From assembly GCA_036320915.1 (NCBI GenBank), contig JAXBDG010000005.1:2046001-2110000 (forward strand): a stretch of DNA of 64,000 nt, in the 5' to 3' direction. Source of the stretch: Linnemannia elongata (taxonomy: Eukaryota > Mortierellomycota > Mortierellomycetes > Mortierellales > Mortierellaceae). Below are positions 1 to 10,682 of the stretch, piece by piece (position 1 is the first letter of the stretch; each line of letters starts with the position of its first letter). Position numbers and translations under genes: made by a program. The notes beneath the pieces are model-generated. The model searched no databases, was not told the DNA's origin, and worked only from the letters and a program-made list of their open reading frames with translations.

Positions 1-539
1 CGCAGATCGTCTCCCAGAATGTTGCAATAAAGGCCATGACGGACTCGCGAGGCACGCGAAGGATCAATGAAGACAAGGTTTCGCTCAATTGCTGCTGGAT
101 AATGGGCTTATCGGACATCCACACACCTAAACAGCGAGAAAGTGATTGATCAAAAGTTCAGTAACTCAACATCGTTCAATTGCCTTCAATTGCCTTCAAT
201 TGGCTTCCTTAGGGCAGATCGTCTTTAGAAAACCAAAGCACAGATCCAGCACGTACAGTAGAAGAGACCCTTCCAGAGTTTCATGAGCTCGATGTGTGTG
301 AAGTCCTTCTTGTTCGAGATCCACCTTCCAAGAGACTTGACAGCCTTATCTCTGGTCTTTTTGTCTACAGCGATGAGAGGTTCAAATGTACAATGTTAGT
401 CTATAGGGCATCTGGGACAGAAACAAGTTCCGTGGGTATGGAAGCAATACAAAAAAATTGTAAAAAGGTTTGTACCGTTGGCGGCAAGTTTCTTGCCAAA
501 GGGCGATGAGGAGTCTTGTGCTGAGCCGACCACAACCAT
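1..539 (-). CDS. RRP1: Ribosomal RNA processing protein 1 (Rrp1/Nop52), 5' part only
   Basis: Nucleolar protein needed for 27S pre-rRNA maturation on the way to the 60S subunit. Three exons are visible: 476-539 (start ATG at 539), 257-364, and 1-126, which runs off the window edge. Phases agree across introns 365-475 and 127-256. The translation carries the Nop52 N-terminal pattern: FGKKLAAN, then DKKTRDKAVKSLGRWIS, then the LWKGLFYC-WMSDKP block, which lines up with the human RRP1 segment around LWKGLFYCMWMQDKPLLQ as I recall it. About 99 residues are present and the rest lies beyond position 1. The gene is head to head with RPS15, with 265 bp between start codons, so the two probably share a promoter. 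Family identity is strong; only the downstream half is unseen. Confidence 0.85.
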
Positions 540-804
540 TGTATTAGAGAGTGAAGTGTAGTGAAGTGAGAGTGGGAATGGAGTGAGTGGTGGGTTGATG
601 GAAGGAGGAGATGTGAGTGGCAAAGTCCGAAGGTTGGTGGTGCCTCTTGTTGTTCGAGTACAAAGCCAAGGACCTCAAAAAAAAAGAAAAAAAGAAAACA
701 AACAGAGGACGGCTCTCACGTGATCGTTTGCTGCAGTTCGCACGAGTTTATTTGGAAGGTCCAGGCGAGGCGACTGATGTCCCTTCTTTCTGATATTTTC
801 CACA
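540..804. promoter_or_regulatory. Shared divergent promoter of RRP1 and RPS15
   Basis: The 265 bp between two divergent start codons hold a perfect palindrome TCACGTGA at 716-723 (E-box/Cbf1-type core) and an A-rich tract at about 677-700. The sites are seen in the sequence; use by any factor is inferred. Confidence 0.5.
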
Positions 805-2104
805 ATGGTGCGTGACTGCTACTAGCACTCGCTCTCAGAGGACTCTGGCGCACAGGAGATACATACATCCACCATATATACAGAGGCAGCAAAAAGGCAT
901 CGGTCTCATGGGGTTATGGAGACCCATCGATCCATCTATCCATCGTTCTCTGTCATTACCGTTCATTCAGCACCCAACACCGTCAACATCAGCGACATCA
1001 AACTCACCTCTGGTCATTTTCCGGCTGCCCTCCTTCAGCAACAGAGAGTCTCGACTTTTTTTTTATCAGATGATCTCTCCGATGACTGGAGTGTTTTGAA
1101 GGGGTCTGCAAATGGATGAGAGGATGCCACGTACTTTCGACAAACGGGACGACATCCACTTCTCAAATAGCAGGAAACAACGATGAACTCGTGCGTTCGG
1201 ACCAACAATAGGGGACCAACACTTTATTTACACCATCTACGTCAACACACCTACAACCACGGCGAATCAGCTTGCAGCAAAGTGAGGGAGGCATAGGCTT
1301 GGGAGCGACGGTATGAGCTGTCCTCCTTGCTCCTCCAAGGGTACACTCAAGACTAGTCTGCGATTCCGGCTGTCACCTTTCTTTGCTTCATGCAAGGTGC
1401 ACTTGGTTCTCGAGCGAGGCTTTTTCTTTTGACACACTTCCTTGGAAAAAGGGACGCAGCACAGGATCAATTGATATCGCCCAAGAGTATCACTTGGAAC
1501 ATTACCAACCACCGCAGTATCAACACTCGCGTGTTGTAGTGCTCTCTAGCCACAGGATTCAACCTTCTCGGGACACACCACGGTATCGTTCAAACAGCAG
1601 GAAACTCATGGATATCTTTTCTCTTCCTACGTATGAACATTCATATAGGCTGACGAACACCACGACGACGCCGCTATCGACGCAAGGAAGAAGAGAACTT
1701 TCCGCAAGTTCTCTTACCGCGGTATTGACCTTGACAAGCTCTTGGACCTCTCGTCCGAGCAGTTGATGGACCTCGTCAACGCCCGCCCCCGCAGACGTTT
1801 CCAGCGTGGTCTTAAGCGCAAGCCCATGGGTTTGATCAAGAAGCTCCGCCAGGCCAAGAAGGATGCCCCCGCCTTGGAGAAGCCCGCTGTCGTCAAGACC
1901 CACCTCCGTAACATGATCGTCGTCCCCGAGATGATCGGTTCCGTCGTCGGTGTCTACAACGGAAAGACCTTCAACCAGGTCGAGATCAAGCCCGAGATGA
2001 TTGGACACTACCTCGGAGAGTTCTCCATCACCTACAAGCCCGTCAAGCACGGTCGTCCCGGTATTGGTGCTACCCACTCTTCCCGCTTCATTCCCCTCAA
2101 GTAA
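805..2104 (+). CDS. RPS15: 40S ribosomal protein S15 (uS19)
   Basis: Small-subunit ribosomal protein uS19, at the head of the 40S subunit and the subunit interface. Coding exon 1 is the start codon alone (805-807), followed by an 841-nt intron (808-1648, donor GTGCGT, acceptor ATATAG). Exon 2 is 1649-2104. The 152-residue product shows [17 protein letters not shown], the [14 protein letters not shown] block and the C-terminal [15 protein letters not shown], all typical of eukaryotic S15. The start was chosen because this splice gives M-A-D-E in frame and a normal family length; the ATG at 1767 would remove the conserved basic N-terminus. It faces RPL26 tail to tail. Confidence 0.95.
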
Positions 2105-2603
2105 ACGTTTCTTTTCTACGTTTTCGTTTGCACACTCGAGGAATAAAAAAGGATTTTGTTTTTATCGCGGAATAAAAGCTCTTTTTTGCGTCCAAGTTTC
2201 TTTGTGAAATCCTGGCGGACACAGTACTGTCTAGCGTGCTTTGTTTGGAGCTGGTGAACTGGCGGCTGTTGTTGAGTGGCAGTGATTGGCGATGTCAGTT
2301 TGAACGACTGTGCACCTGTTTGTTCCGCGCGGCCTGTGATCGAAAATCAACATATGTTGACATTTAGTGGCAATGTGGAGGAACAGAACATTGGCGCCAA
2401 TTGATCAGCTAAGTCTGATTGATCACTTATGAACGAACAACAAAAGAGACTTAGACATGACCACTAAAGACAGAATAAACACCCAAAAAGTCAATCATTG
2501 CGGAGGAAAAGAAGTATTACGTTTGGGATGAAGCTGAATTTTTATTCTGTTCAAACATTCCGCCTGTTACAAAGAGATGATGCTGAAAGGAGAATAAAAA
2601 GAT
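2105..2603. other. Convergent 3' spacer between RPS15 and RPL26
   Basis: Contains the two 3' ends, including AATAAA-like sequences near 2141 and 2171 on the plus strand. I see no gene here. Confidence 0.6.
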
Positions 2604-4074
2604 TTACTCCTGCATGGCCTCAGTCTTCTTGGAGCGATCCTTGCGCTCGAGAAGGTCCTTGCGATCCTTGTCCATGTGGATCTTGGTGACGACAACCTTG
2701 GAGGGGTGGATACCGACGGGGACGGCGGCACCGTTGGCCTTCTCGCGGTTGACGCGCTCGATGTGAATGACCCACTTGCGACGGTAGACCTGGACGACCT
2801 TGCCCTCACGGCCCTTGAAGGAACCGCGAACGACCATGACCTCATCATCCTTGCGGATGGGGATGGAACGGGCCTAATTACAGTCAAAAGTCAAAAGACG
2901 AGGACTTGGTAAGATATACTGCCGGACAATTACTGAATGAAAGAATTGATGTGGTAGAGTACGTCTCCCTCTTGTCTTTGCCCTCTTAATCCCTTCCTTT
3001 CCCGCAAACATCCCAAGACAAGTGGAGTTGGTCGGACACATTACATTGCAGAGTCAGGTTGCTGAGCATAGGCATTGGAAGTTTTGAAGTTCCAAAGCCT
3101 GAACAATAACGAGCGTTCGACAAAGGATGCAAAGTCTAAGACTGAAAATCCTCCGCGAGCTCGCCAGGCTGTTCCTTATTGCGTAACGACTGACAATGCT
3201 GCTCTGAAGTGCTGTAATGGTGGCGTGGTGGATAACAGATGATTGTCGAAAGGGTTGTCGTTGGTCGAGCTGTTATTGTCGAGTCGAGGCTGCACATCCC
3301 GCGATCAGAATGAACGCAGACAAGGTCGATCGCAAGTCCAGCAGGACTTTCGGAACTGCGATCGCCCATCCATTGTTCTTGACCACGGAGTGAGCAAGCT
3401 GGTTCCAGGAGTTGAGGTCGAATAAGTGCCAGAAGACTGCTGGAAGAAACGAGTCGTTTTGTGTTGAAACAAACTTGTCGTATTGTCGAGTAGGCCGGGG
3501 TAGTCTTGAAGGGTTCCCACCAGGGAAGGAAGGGGATATTGAAACTTGGACTTATCCCAACCGCAAACTTACGCTGTGCTTCTCCCGGAGCTCCTTGGAG
3601 AGGGAAGCGCTCATGATCTTACGGCGAAGATCAGAGGGAGCAGAAAAGTGGGCCTTTCTGCTCTTGCGGCGGGAAGAGCTAACATCTGGAAGGTGAGAGG
3701 TATGGGGGATGGTCAGCGAACTGATGACTTTTTGTTGTAGTTGTAACGCCCGCGTCCAAGAGTGATATCGCGTGGTAGTCGTTGCTTGTCCGAGAGAGCA
3801 GGCGAGCCTTTAAAGTCGTCAAAGAGCTTTAAAGGTGAACCGAATCCTCCATCTCGTTTTGAATGAACCTGAGATGGCGGCGACGATTCTCGGAGCAATT
3901 GACGTTGCTGTTGACTCTGATGGTGAGGATGATTGTTGATTTTGTTGTTGCAATTGTCGTTCGTAAATGCTCCGTGAAGGCACCAGGTTCCAATTGACGG
4001 ATTGGATTGTGGTTCTCCATGGATGGATGGCACGATGGTTGATGGATGGATTATTTACCAACGGACTGCTTCAT
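2604..4074 (-). CDS. RPL26: 60S ribosomal protein L26 (uL24)
   Basis: Large-subunit ribosomal protein uL24, near the peptide exit tunnel. Three exons: 4059-4074 (16 nt, MKQSV plus one base), 3573-3685 and 2604-2873, with introns of 373 and 699 nt. All phases agree and give 132 residues. N-terminal [18 protein letters not shown] matches the family pattern K-Q-S-x-D-V-S-S, and the KOW motif is visible in [19 protein letters not shown]. The C-terminal [18 protein letters not shown] is also typical. The tiny first exon was chosen because it restores the conserved start and phase. Head to head with ESF1 (270 bp between start codons). Confidence 0.93.
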
Positions 4075-4344
4075 GTTGAATAAATCGTTTGTTAAGAAGA
4101 GGAGGCTCTCAATTGTTCCCAGCTGCCGCGAAGTTTTAAAGTCAAGGCTTCAAGGCGTGACTGCACATACTACCTGTCCTCTCAGCCTGATCTCTGTTTA
4201 CAAAAAAAAAAGAAAAAGAAGCAGGCTCAAAGACAAAAGGAAAGACAACAGGCACAAAGTCAAGTTGACAGGACGTGGTACTGAACCATTCATTCATCAA
4301 CCCCTCTCTCCATCTCACCCATCAACATACCTACTACACACACC
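4075..4344. promoter_or_regulatory. Shared divergent promoter of RPL26 and ESF1
   Basis: A 270-bp spacer between divergent start codons, with an A-rich tract at 4201-4220 and a pyrimidine-rich leader just before the ESF1 start. No TATA box is obvious. Shared control is inferred from geometry. Confidence 0.4.
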
Positions 4345-7060
4345 ATGGCACCCAAAGACAAGAAGGGCGGCAAGAAGGGCCCTGCCACCGGTGGTCCCAT
4401 CCAGGACCCTCGTTTCTCCCACGTTCACAGAGACCCTCGCTTCGTGAAGCCTCAAAAGAAGGACTCCAAGGTCACGGTCGACTCTCGTTTCTCATCCATG
4501 CTGAAGGGCAAGGAGTTCTCAAGCGCACGTACGTATCTTGTCCAATTGGCTACTCATTTGCTTAGGACTGAACTATGAATGATCCATGTCACATCGCTGC
4601 AGGATACACAAACTGACATGACGCTCATATAATGACATTTTCACCAATTGTAGCCAAGGTCGACAAGTATGGACGCAAGCTCCAGAGCAAAGCAAGCGAC
4701 CAGCAGATGAAGCGATTCTACCAGTTGCAGAAGGGTGAGGCTGCTAGTGATGATGAGGAGAACAGCGAGGATGAAGAGGACGACGACGAGGATCAGGAGG
4801 ACGAGGAGGACGATATCAGCGTATCAGGGTCAGATTCGGAGGAGCAGGGCGACGACGTGTACGACCCCATGCGTGGTCGAGGAGTCATCAGTGGCTCGGA
4901 CTCGGACTCGGACATTGATGAGGAGGCTGCTGCTGAGCTGGATCGTGAGGCCGAGGCTCAGGAAGACGATGAGGAGGAAGAGGAGGACGATGTCCCCAGA
5001 GGAGACGAGTCTCACCGCTTTGCCTGTGTGAACTTGGATTGGGATCACGTCAAGGTACCCTTTGCCATCCAAGGAGTTGTGGAATGCTACTATATGTATC
5101 GCTGTCCTTTGAACGTCACTCTAACGCAATCTGTATTGCTTTGTGAAAATAGTCGATCGATCTGTTCAAGGTGTTCTCAGGATTCAAAGGGGAGAAGGGA
5201 GCTATCCGTTCGGTCAAGATCTACCCCTCCGAGTTTGGAAAGGAGCGCTTGGAGCGTGAAGAGCGCGAGGGACCACCACCAGAGATCTTCAAGAAGGCTG
5301 GCTCTAAGATGAAGCTGGATGAGGACGCCGACTCCTCGGACGACGAGGAAGTGACAGAAAAGTCGCTCATCAAGGACCAAACAGAGGAAGGAAACGAGGA
5401 GATCGACTCGGAAGCCTTGCGCCAATACCAACTGGATCGCCTCAAGTACTACTACGCCGTTGTCGACTGCGACTCTGTCGAGACAGCCAAATCTATCTGC
5501 GAGGCCTGCGATGGAGCTGAGTACGAGAGCAGTGCCAACTTTTTTGATCTCCGTTATATCCCCGATGGAATGGAGTTTGACGACATCCCCCGCGATGAGG
5601 CCTTTGGCGCTCCCGAGAACTACAAGCCCAACGAGTTCACCACTCAAGTTTTCCAGCATTCCAACGTTAAGTTGACTTGGGACGAAGACGACGCAGACAG
5701 AATCAAGGTCACCCGCCAGAACTTCTCCAAGCAGGATTTGGACGATATGGACTTCAAGGCATACCTGGCTTCATCGGATGAAGAGGACTCAGAGGATGAG
5801 GATGATATCGAGGCCGCAAGACGCAAGTACCGCGCTCTGTTGTCGGGTGGAAACAAGGACTCGGACGACAGTGATGCCGAAAGCGACGACGACAAGAACC
5901 AGGAGATGGAGATCACATTCGCCCCCGGTTTGAGCGAGGCTGCTGCCGAGATGTTGGAGGCCAAGAAGCAGCGTGAGCAGCCAGTCAAAGAGGAGAACTC
6001 CATTGAGACATACAAGCGCAAGGAGAAGGAGCGCCGCCAGCGTCGCAAGGAAGCTAGAGCCGCCAAGGCTCAAGGCAGCGGCAGCGACAGCGAGGATGAT
6101 AGTGAAGATCAAGGTATGTTTTGTGCTCTTTCATATATGTTTAAGCACACGAATGGTAATTACCTCCAAAATCAATTTGTGAACATCGCTAACACTACTC
6201 TATGCATGTTACCACGGACTCTTTAGGTGGCGAGGCTTTGTTCTCTGAGGACGAGGATGAGCGTTTGATGAACGACTCTTACTTTGCCGAAGAGTTTGCA
6301 GGAGGCGACATGATGTTGCCAGCCAAGGGCAAGAAGGGTGCAGATGCGGGCAAGAAGGGTAAGGGAAAGAAGGACAACAAGAAGCGCACTAAGGAGGAGC
6401 GCCTCGAGGACAACCGTAAGAAGGCTGAGCTGGAGTTGTTGATGGAGGATAACCGGGAATCGAACCAGCACTTCAACATGAAGGAGATCCAGAAGGCCGA
6501 GAAGAAGAAGAACAAGAAGAAGGGCAAGGGTGGCCAGAATGATCGCGACAAGGGTGAGGACCTTCAGGACGACTTCAAGATTGATGTCAAGGATCCTCGT
6601 TTCAGCGCGCTTCACGAATCGCATCATTTCGCTCTGGATCCTACCAACCCCAACTTCAAGAAGACTAAGGCTATGACTGAGTTGATGGAGGAGAGGCAGA
6701 AGAGGACGGTAACGCTTCATGAGGAGAACGAGAAGAAGCTGAAGAACAAGCAACAAAACAACAACAACAACAAGAACAACAAGAACAAGAACAACAATGA
6801 CAAGAAGAGCAATAGTGGTGGCGTCAAGAAGGCCCAGGGTGTCTTTGAGGATCCCTCGCTCTCGCTGCTGGTCGACACTGTAAGTTTATGCGCTGACTTT
6901 CTGGTTCACTATTGGTAGTTTGTCTCTCCCTGTGATGACTTTTCTAATCGTCTCATGTTATTATTTTTTGCCCTCAATGAAATAGGTCAAGCGCAAGAGT
7001 GCCATGGCAACAGAAGACACCCGCGACGGCAAGCGCGCCAAGAAGAACAACAAAAAATAG
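4345..7060 (+). CDS. ESF1: Pre-rRNA processing protein Esf1
   Basis: Nucleolar factor of the small-subunit processome, required for 18S rRNA production. Five exons: 4345-4528, 4654-5054, 5153-6113, 6227-6879, 6986-7060, in phase throughout, giving 757 residues (yeast Esf1 is a little shorter, animal ESF1 longer). Visible features are an N-terminal DPRFSHVHRDPRF motif, a long acidic tract at about residues 90-165, and the conserved DHVKSIDLFKVFSGFKG region. The core has NFFDLRYIPDGMEFDD, and a NUC153-type motif DPRFSALHESHHFALDP lies near the C-terminus, followed by an Asn/Lys-rich tail. The gene has a divergent ribosomal-protein neighbour, in keeping with coordinated ribosome supply. Confidence 0.92.
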
Positions 7061-7221
7061 ATATCACTCACCTAGCATTATTATCATTCGCATAAAATTT
7101 CCTTTTGCATTCCTTTTGACCATCGAGAGTTGATAATAAGTGTACTCTGAGAGAAGAGGGAATATATCTCAACCCATCATTGCGTAAAAGGCTCGAATTT
7201 TGGTGGCGCACGATCTTATCA

Positions 7222-7490
7222 TTATCGGAGAGTTGGCCACACAAAAAGCATCTTGATGATTATAGGTAGGGCAGCATGTGTGGGCCTTTGGCAGCATGAA
7301 TAAATGACGTTCCGATTGATACTTTGAGTCCTGGTCTTTCCGGTTGGTATATAAGAAGAGGAGGGAGGAAACAAAGGGAAAGAACGATGTGGAAACGTAC
7401 GGCAAAGTGAGATGAGTAATCGTTGAAAAAGTAAGCGATACTAAGAACAAAGCCAACAAGCATAGAAAAGATTGCTTCCTGCCCACGCAT
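7222..7490 (-). CDS. Possible 39-residue single-pass membrane microprotein
   Basis: Not recognised. Between the ESF1 3' end and PIN1 a short minus-strand reading frame starts at ATG 7490. Exon 7401-7490 encodes 30 residues beginning MRGQEAIFSMLVGFVLS and contains one clear hydrophobic segment. It ends at a GTACGT donor. An acceptor after ATCATCAAG allows an in-phase second exon (7222-7251) ending at TAA. The region upstream is pyrimidine-rich (about 7590-7630 on the complement), as expected for a fungal leader. Unspliced, the frame runs on to 7260. No homologue comes to mind; this could be a real small membrane protein or chance. Confidence 0.25.
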
Positions 7491-7681
7491 GATGTAATCC
7501 GGAATTAGCTTGTAAATATCTGAAGCCAGGTTTTTATTCGCCAAGGACGGGTCCCCACTCCTGACCTCCTGACCCTTGATTCCAGTGAAAAAGCAAAGTA
7601 CTCGTTGTTGAAGAGAAGAAAAAGAAAGAAGGTGCGAAAAGCTGTGTGCGTATGCGTGCAGTGTGTGGCGACGAGAAGTGC

Positions 7682-8479
7682 TTATCCAGTACGGTGGATG
7701 AGGTGGACTCCGGAATCTGTCCAGATAGGGCTGCTCATCTCGCCAATCTGGAGCGCAAAGGAGGCACGCTCAAACTCGGGCTGCATCTGTCCACGCTCAA
7801 AGAAGCCGAGGTCACCAGACTTCTTGGCCGAGGAGCAGTCGGACTCGGTCGCTGCCAATTCTGAGAGCTGAGCCTCGCCCGACTCGATCTTGGACTGGAA
7901 GCCCTTCAGTCTCTCCAAGGCCTCATCCTTGGTTCTAGTTATCGTGGGCTATTTTTGATTCATTTGGATGATAAAAATCCCACGATTAGCCTTTCTTTCT
8001 TCTTCGTCGAAGTCCACATATATACACCTGAAATAGACAAAAAAAACAACAGATCTTCACCTCTCTCCAGGAGCTAGGGCGGCGTGACTCTGTGTGCTTG
8101 ACCAAGAGATGAGAGACGCGTACACGTCTGGGACTGTCAGCTTTCTCGCCACGGGTTTCCGCGGCAGCCTCCTCCTGTTGTTGCTGCTGGTTCTGATAGT
8201 CCTTTTGAAAGGCAAGGATGACGTTGGGATCGACACCGTCGGGTGCCTGCCAGCGGGACTCGGTGCTGGTCCTGTTGTAAAAGTAGGGCAGGTTGCGCGA
8301 GCGAGACCAGCGCAGCTCCCAATCGTTGGGCAGATTGTATTTTGCGGAAGACTAGTTCATTTCAAAGACATGGAAGACAAACGAGTGAGATAATAGGGAC
8401 AGAGAGTATCTTCGAAGAGTGCTGATTATGAGAAAGATGCGAGGTTCTCGAGGGTGTATGCGATTTTGTTGCGTACCAT
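7682..8479 (-). CDS. PIN1: Pin1/Ess1-type peptidyl-prolyl cis-trans isomerase
   Basis: Phospho-Ser/Thr-Pro-specific prolyl isomerase, known from yeast Ess1 to act on the RNA polymerase II C-terminal domain and from Pin1 on cell-cycle proteins. Coding exon 1 is the ATG alone (8477-8479); exons 2 and 3 are 8061-8351 and 7682-7948; 186 residues. The WW domain is near the N-terminus ([10 protein letters not shown] ... TESRWQAP). A Gln-rich linker follows, then the parvulin domain with the phosphate-binding [10 protein letters not shown], catalytic Cys at about 136 in [17 protein letters not shown], and the terminal His in GVHLIHRTG. All hallmark residues are present. Head to head with the rhomboid gene (231 bp). 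Confidence 0.92.
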
Positions 8480-8710
8480 TTTGTGTTGAGAGAGAGAGAA
8501 GGATGAAGAAACAGAGAAGGTTTGTGTATGTGTGTGTGAGAGGAAGGTGTGAAAGAGTGATGTATGAAGGAAAGGCTTGCCCGCGCGTTTTTTTTTCCTT
8601 TCTCAGGGTTATGACCGTCACACTCGCCAGTGTACTCGCTTAATAACCTTCATTTTATTTCTTCCTTCAACACACACACACACAAGACAAGGACAATAGA
8701 CAATAGACAC
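8480..8710. promoter_or_regulatory. Shared divergent promoter of PIN1 and the rhomboid gene
   Basis: Short spacer with a CT-rich strand at the PIN1 side and a (CA)n stretch near 8671-8685 on the rhomboid side. It must hold both promoters; no specific factor site is evident. Confidence 0.4.
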
Positions 8711-10197
8711 ATGCTCAGGATCAGTCTCGCCAAGCTCTCCATGGTCAGACCATGGTCATCCCGGACACTCACCACCACCACCCGATCAACAACACTATCC
8801 TGCCCATCAACACCACAGCGACTTGTTCCTCTTCTTCGGTCGTGCCAAGCTCAAGCTCGGTTACCCAACCCATTCAAACAGACGCGGAACTACTCTACTC
8901 ACCCTAGCCCGACCGGAGGCAGCCAATTCACATTGGCAGACGGCTCTACATCACTCTCTCCAACCCCGCGTTACATCCTCTTTCGTGTACCTACGCCATT
9001 CCAAGCTATTGTGAAACCTATCCTCTTCACTGCAGCTACATCGTTCGGAGTATTCGCGACCGCGGCTTACGTCTGGGAGCGACAGCAAGTGACCCTAATC
9101 AAACGCATCCAAGCATGGCGATCCAGCTCCAGGAGCGAGAGGCCTTCAGCACGGGAATTTGTCCAAGCACAGTCTGAAATCTTGCAGGAGCAGTGGGGCG
9201 ATCTCTTGGAACGCTATCGATGGATTCAACGGATCGGGATCCCAGTGGAACTACAGAAGATGCTGTTCATGATGCGGTCGCGGTGGATGGAACTCACGCC
9301 AGGAGAGAGGACTGTCTGGAGTCTGATTGCGGTCAACTCGGTTGTCTTTGGAGCCTGGCAGGTCCCACGACTGGCGCCCTTCATGCAGAAGTGGTTTATG
9401 CATGACCCCTCCAGCAGTAGATCAATCACCTTGCTGACGTCCATGTTCAGTCACCAACACTTTTGGCACTTTGGACTCAACATGTTTGCGCTCCACTCCT
9501 TTGCCGTACCCCTACACGACCACATGGGCAGGGAGCAGTTCCTGGCGTTTTACCTCACAACAGGTGTCACAGCGTCATTGGCCTCGCATCTCTTCACGGT
9601 GGCACGAGTTCCATGGGCGAAGATGATCCCATCATTGGGAGCCAGTGGAGCCCTGTTCGGATGCATCAGTTCAACAGCCTACATGTACCCTGACGCCAGC
9701 GTCTACATTATCTTTTTGCCATTCCTTCCTATTAAGATACCTGTGGCGCTTGGAGCTATGATGGGTCTGGACTTGGTCGGAATCCTCAAGAACTGGAAGA
9801 TGTTTGACCATTATGTAAGTCTAAGTGATTGTCTATGGCCGTATACAGTTTTAGGATGGAAGCTAGCGCGTGTTTTGTTAACAGCTCAAAATGACCTTCT
9901 CAATTTAAACAATAGGCACATTTGGCAGGATCAACGTTCGGATTGGCTTACATGTATGCAGGGAAGGATCTTGTCTGGACCCCTTTACAGCAAAAGGCAA
10001 TCGAACTCAACAAGGATACAAAGTTGTTTGGGAAGGGGACCCTGACCGAGACGAAACCCCCTGTCCGTTCCCGAGGCTCGTCTGTGATTGAAGTCACATC
10101 AGAAAACACCGCCGACAGGGAGGAGCGTTCGGCCAAAGATCTTGTGCAGGCTAGGCTGGACAGGGTAAAGGGATGGTGGAACTCAAAAGGCAATTGA
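8711..10197 (+). CDS. PCP1: Mitochondrial rhomboid protease (Pcp1/PARL family)
   Basis: Intramembrane serine protease of the inner mitochondrial membrane; family members process dynamin-like GTPase Mgm1/OPA1 and other substrates. Two exons, 8711-9814 and 9916-10197, give 461 residues. The N-terminus is rich in Arg, Ser and Thr and lacks acidic residues, as in a mitochondrial presequence. The rhomboid core shows HFWHFGLNMFAL, the catalytic Ser at about 311 in SLGASGALFG, and the catalytic His at 370 in AHLAGSTFGLAY, which lies directly after the splice junction. An in-frame upstream ATG at 8630 exists but falls in a CA-rich leader, so 8711 is preferred. The C-terminus is a charged tail. Confidence 0.9.
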
Positions 10198-10682
10198 TGG
10201 CAAGTGCCCTGCCCAAACAAGATAGATAAGTGTCGTATTTACTATTAAAAGACACCCAGTACATGTACGAAGTATACTTTATGCGCATTTCAAGGGGACA
10301 GGGAGGGAAGGAAATGGAATCAAGGGATGATAGGCTGTTTCAATGGGGCGGTTGCATGGTATCAAGGAGGCTTCTCACAAAAGACCAGAACAATTAAAGT
10401 TTCCTTCGAAGAAGTAGGAGGCCGAGAGAGAGATAGAGAGAGAGGAGAGAAAGAGTCGGGAGTGTTGGGGATGGACAATAGTTTCTTTCGTCTCAGTTCA
10501 CATTCTCATTCCTTTTTTTTCTTCTTCTTCTTTCTCATCCTCATTGCCGTTGAATGCAAGAAAAATAAACCCAACAATACCCCTACTACCTCATCCACCC
10601 CCTCACTCCTGCACTCTTTGTCGCTCACTGCATATAGATCCACGAGTAGGCACCATAGATACTATCACCATCCTCCACAGCC
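10198..10682. other. Spacer: rhomboid 3' end and LtrA-gene promoter
   Basis: Holds an AG-rich stretch (10420-10460) and a T/C-rich tract (10508-10540) ahead of the next start codon. No gene is seen. Confidence 0.5.

Noticed and set aside
808..1648. Box C/D snoRNA in the long RPS15 intron
   Set aside because: Ribosomal-protein introns often host snoRNAs, so I looked for a TGATGA box paired with CTGA; only imperfect matches were found.
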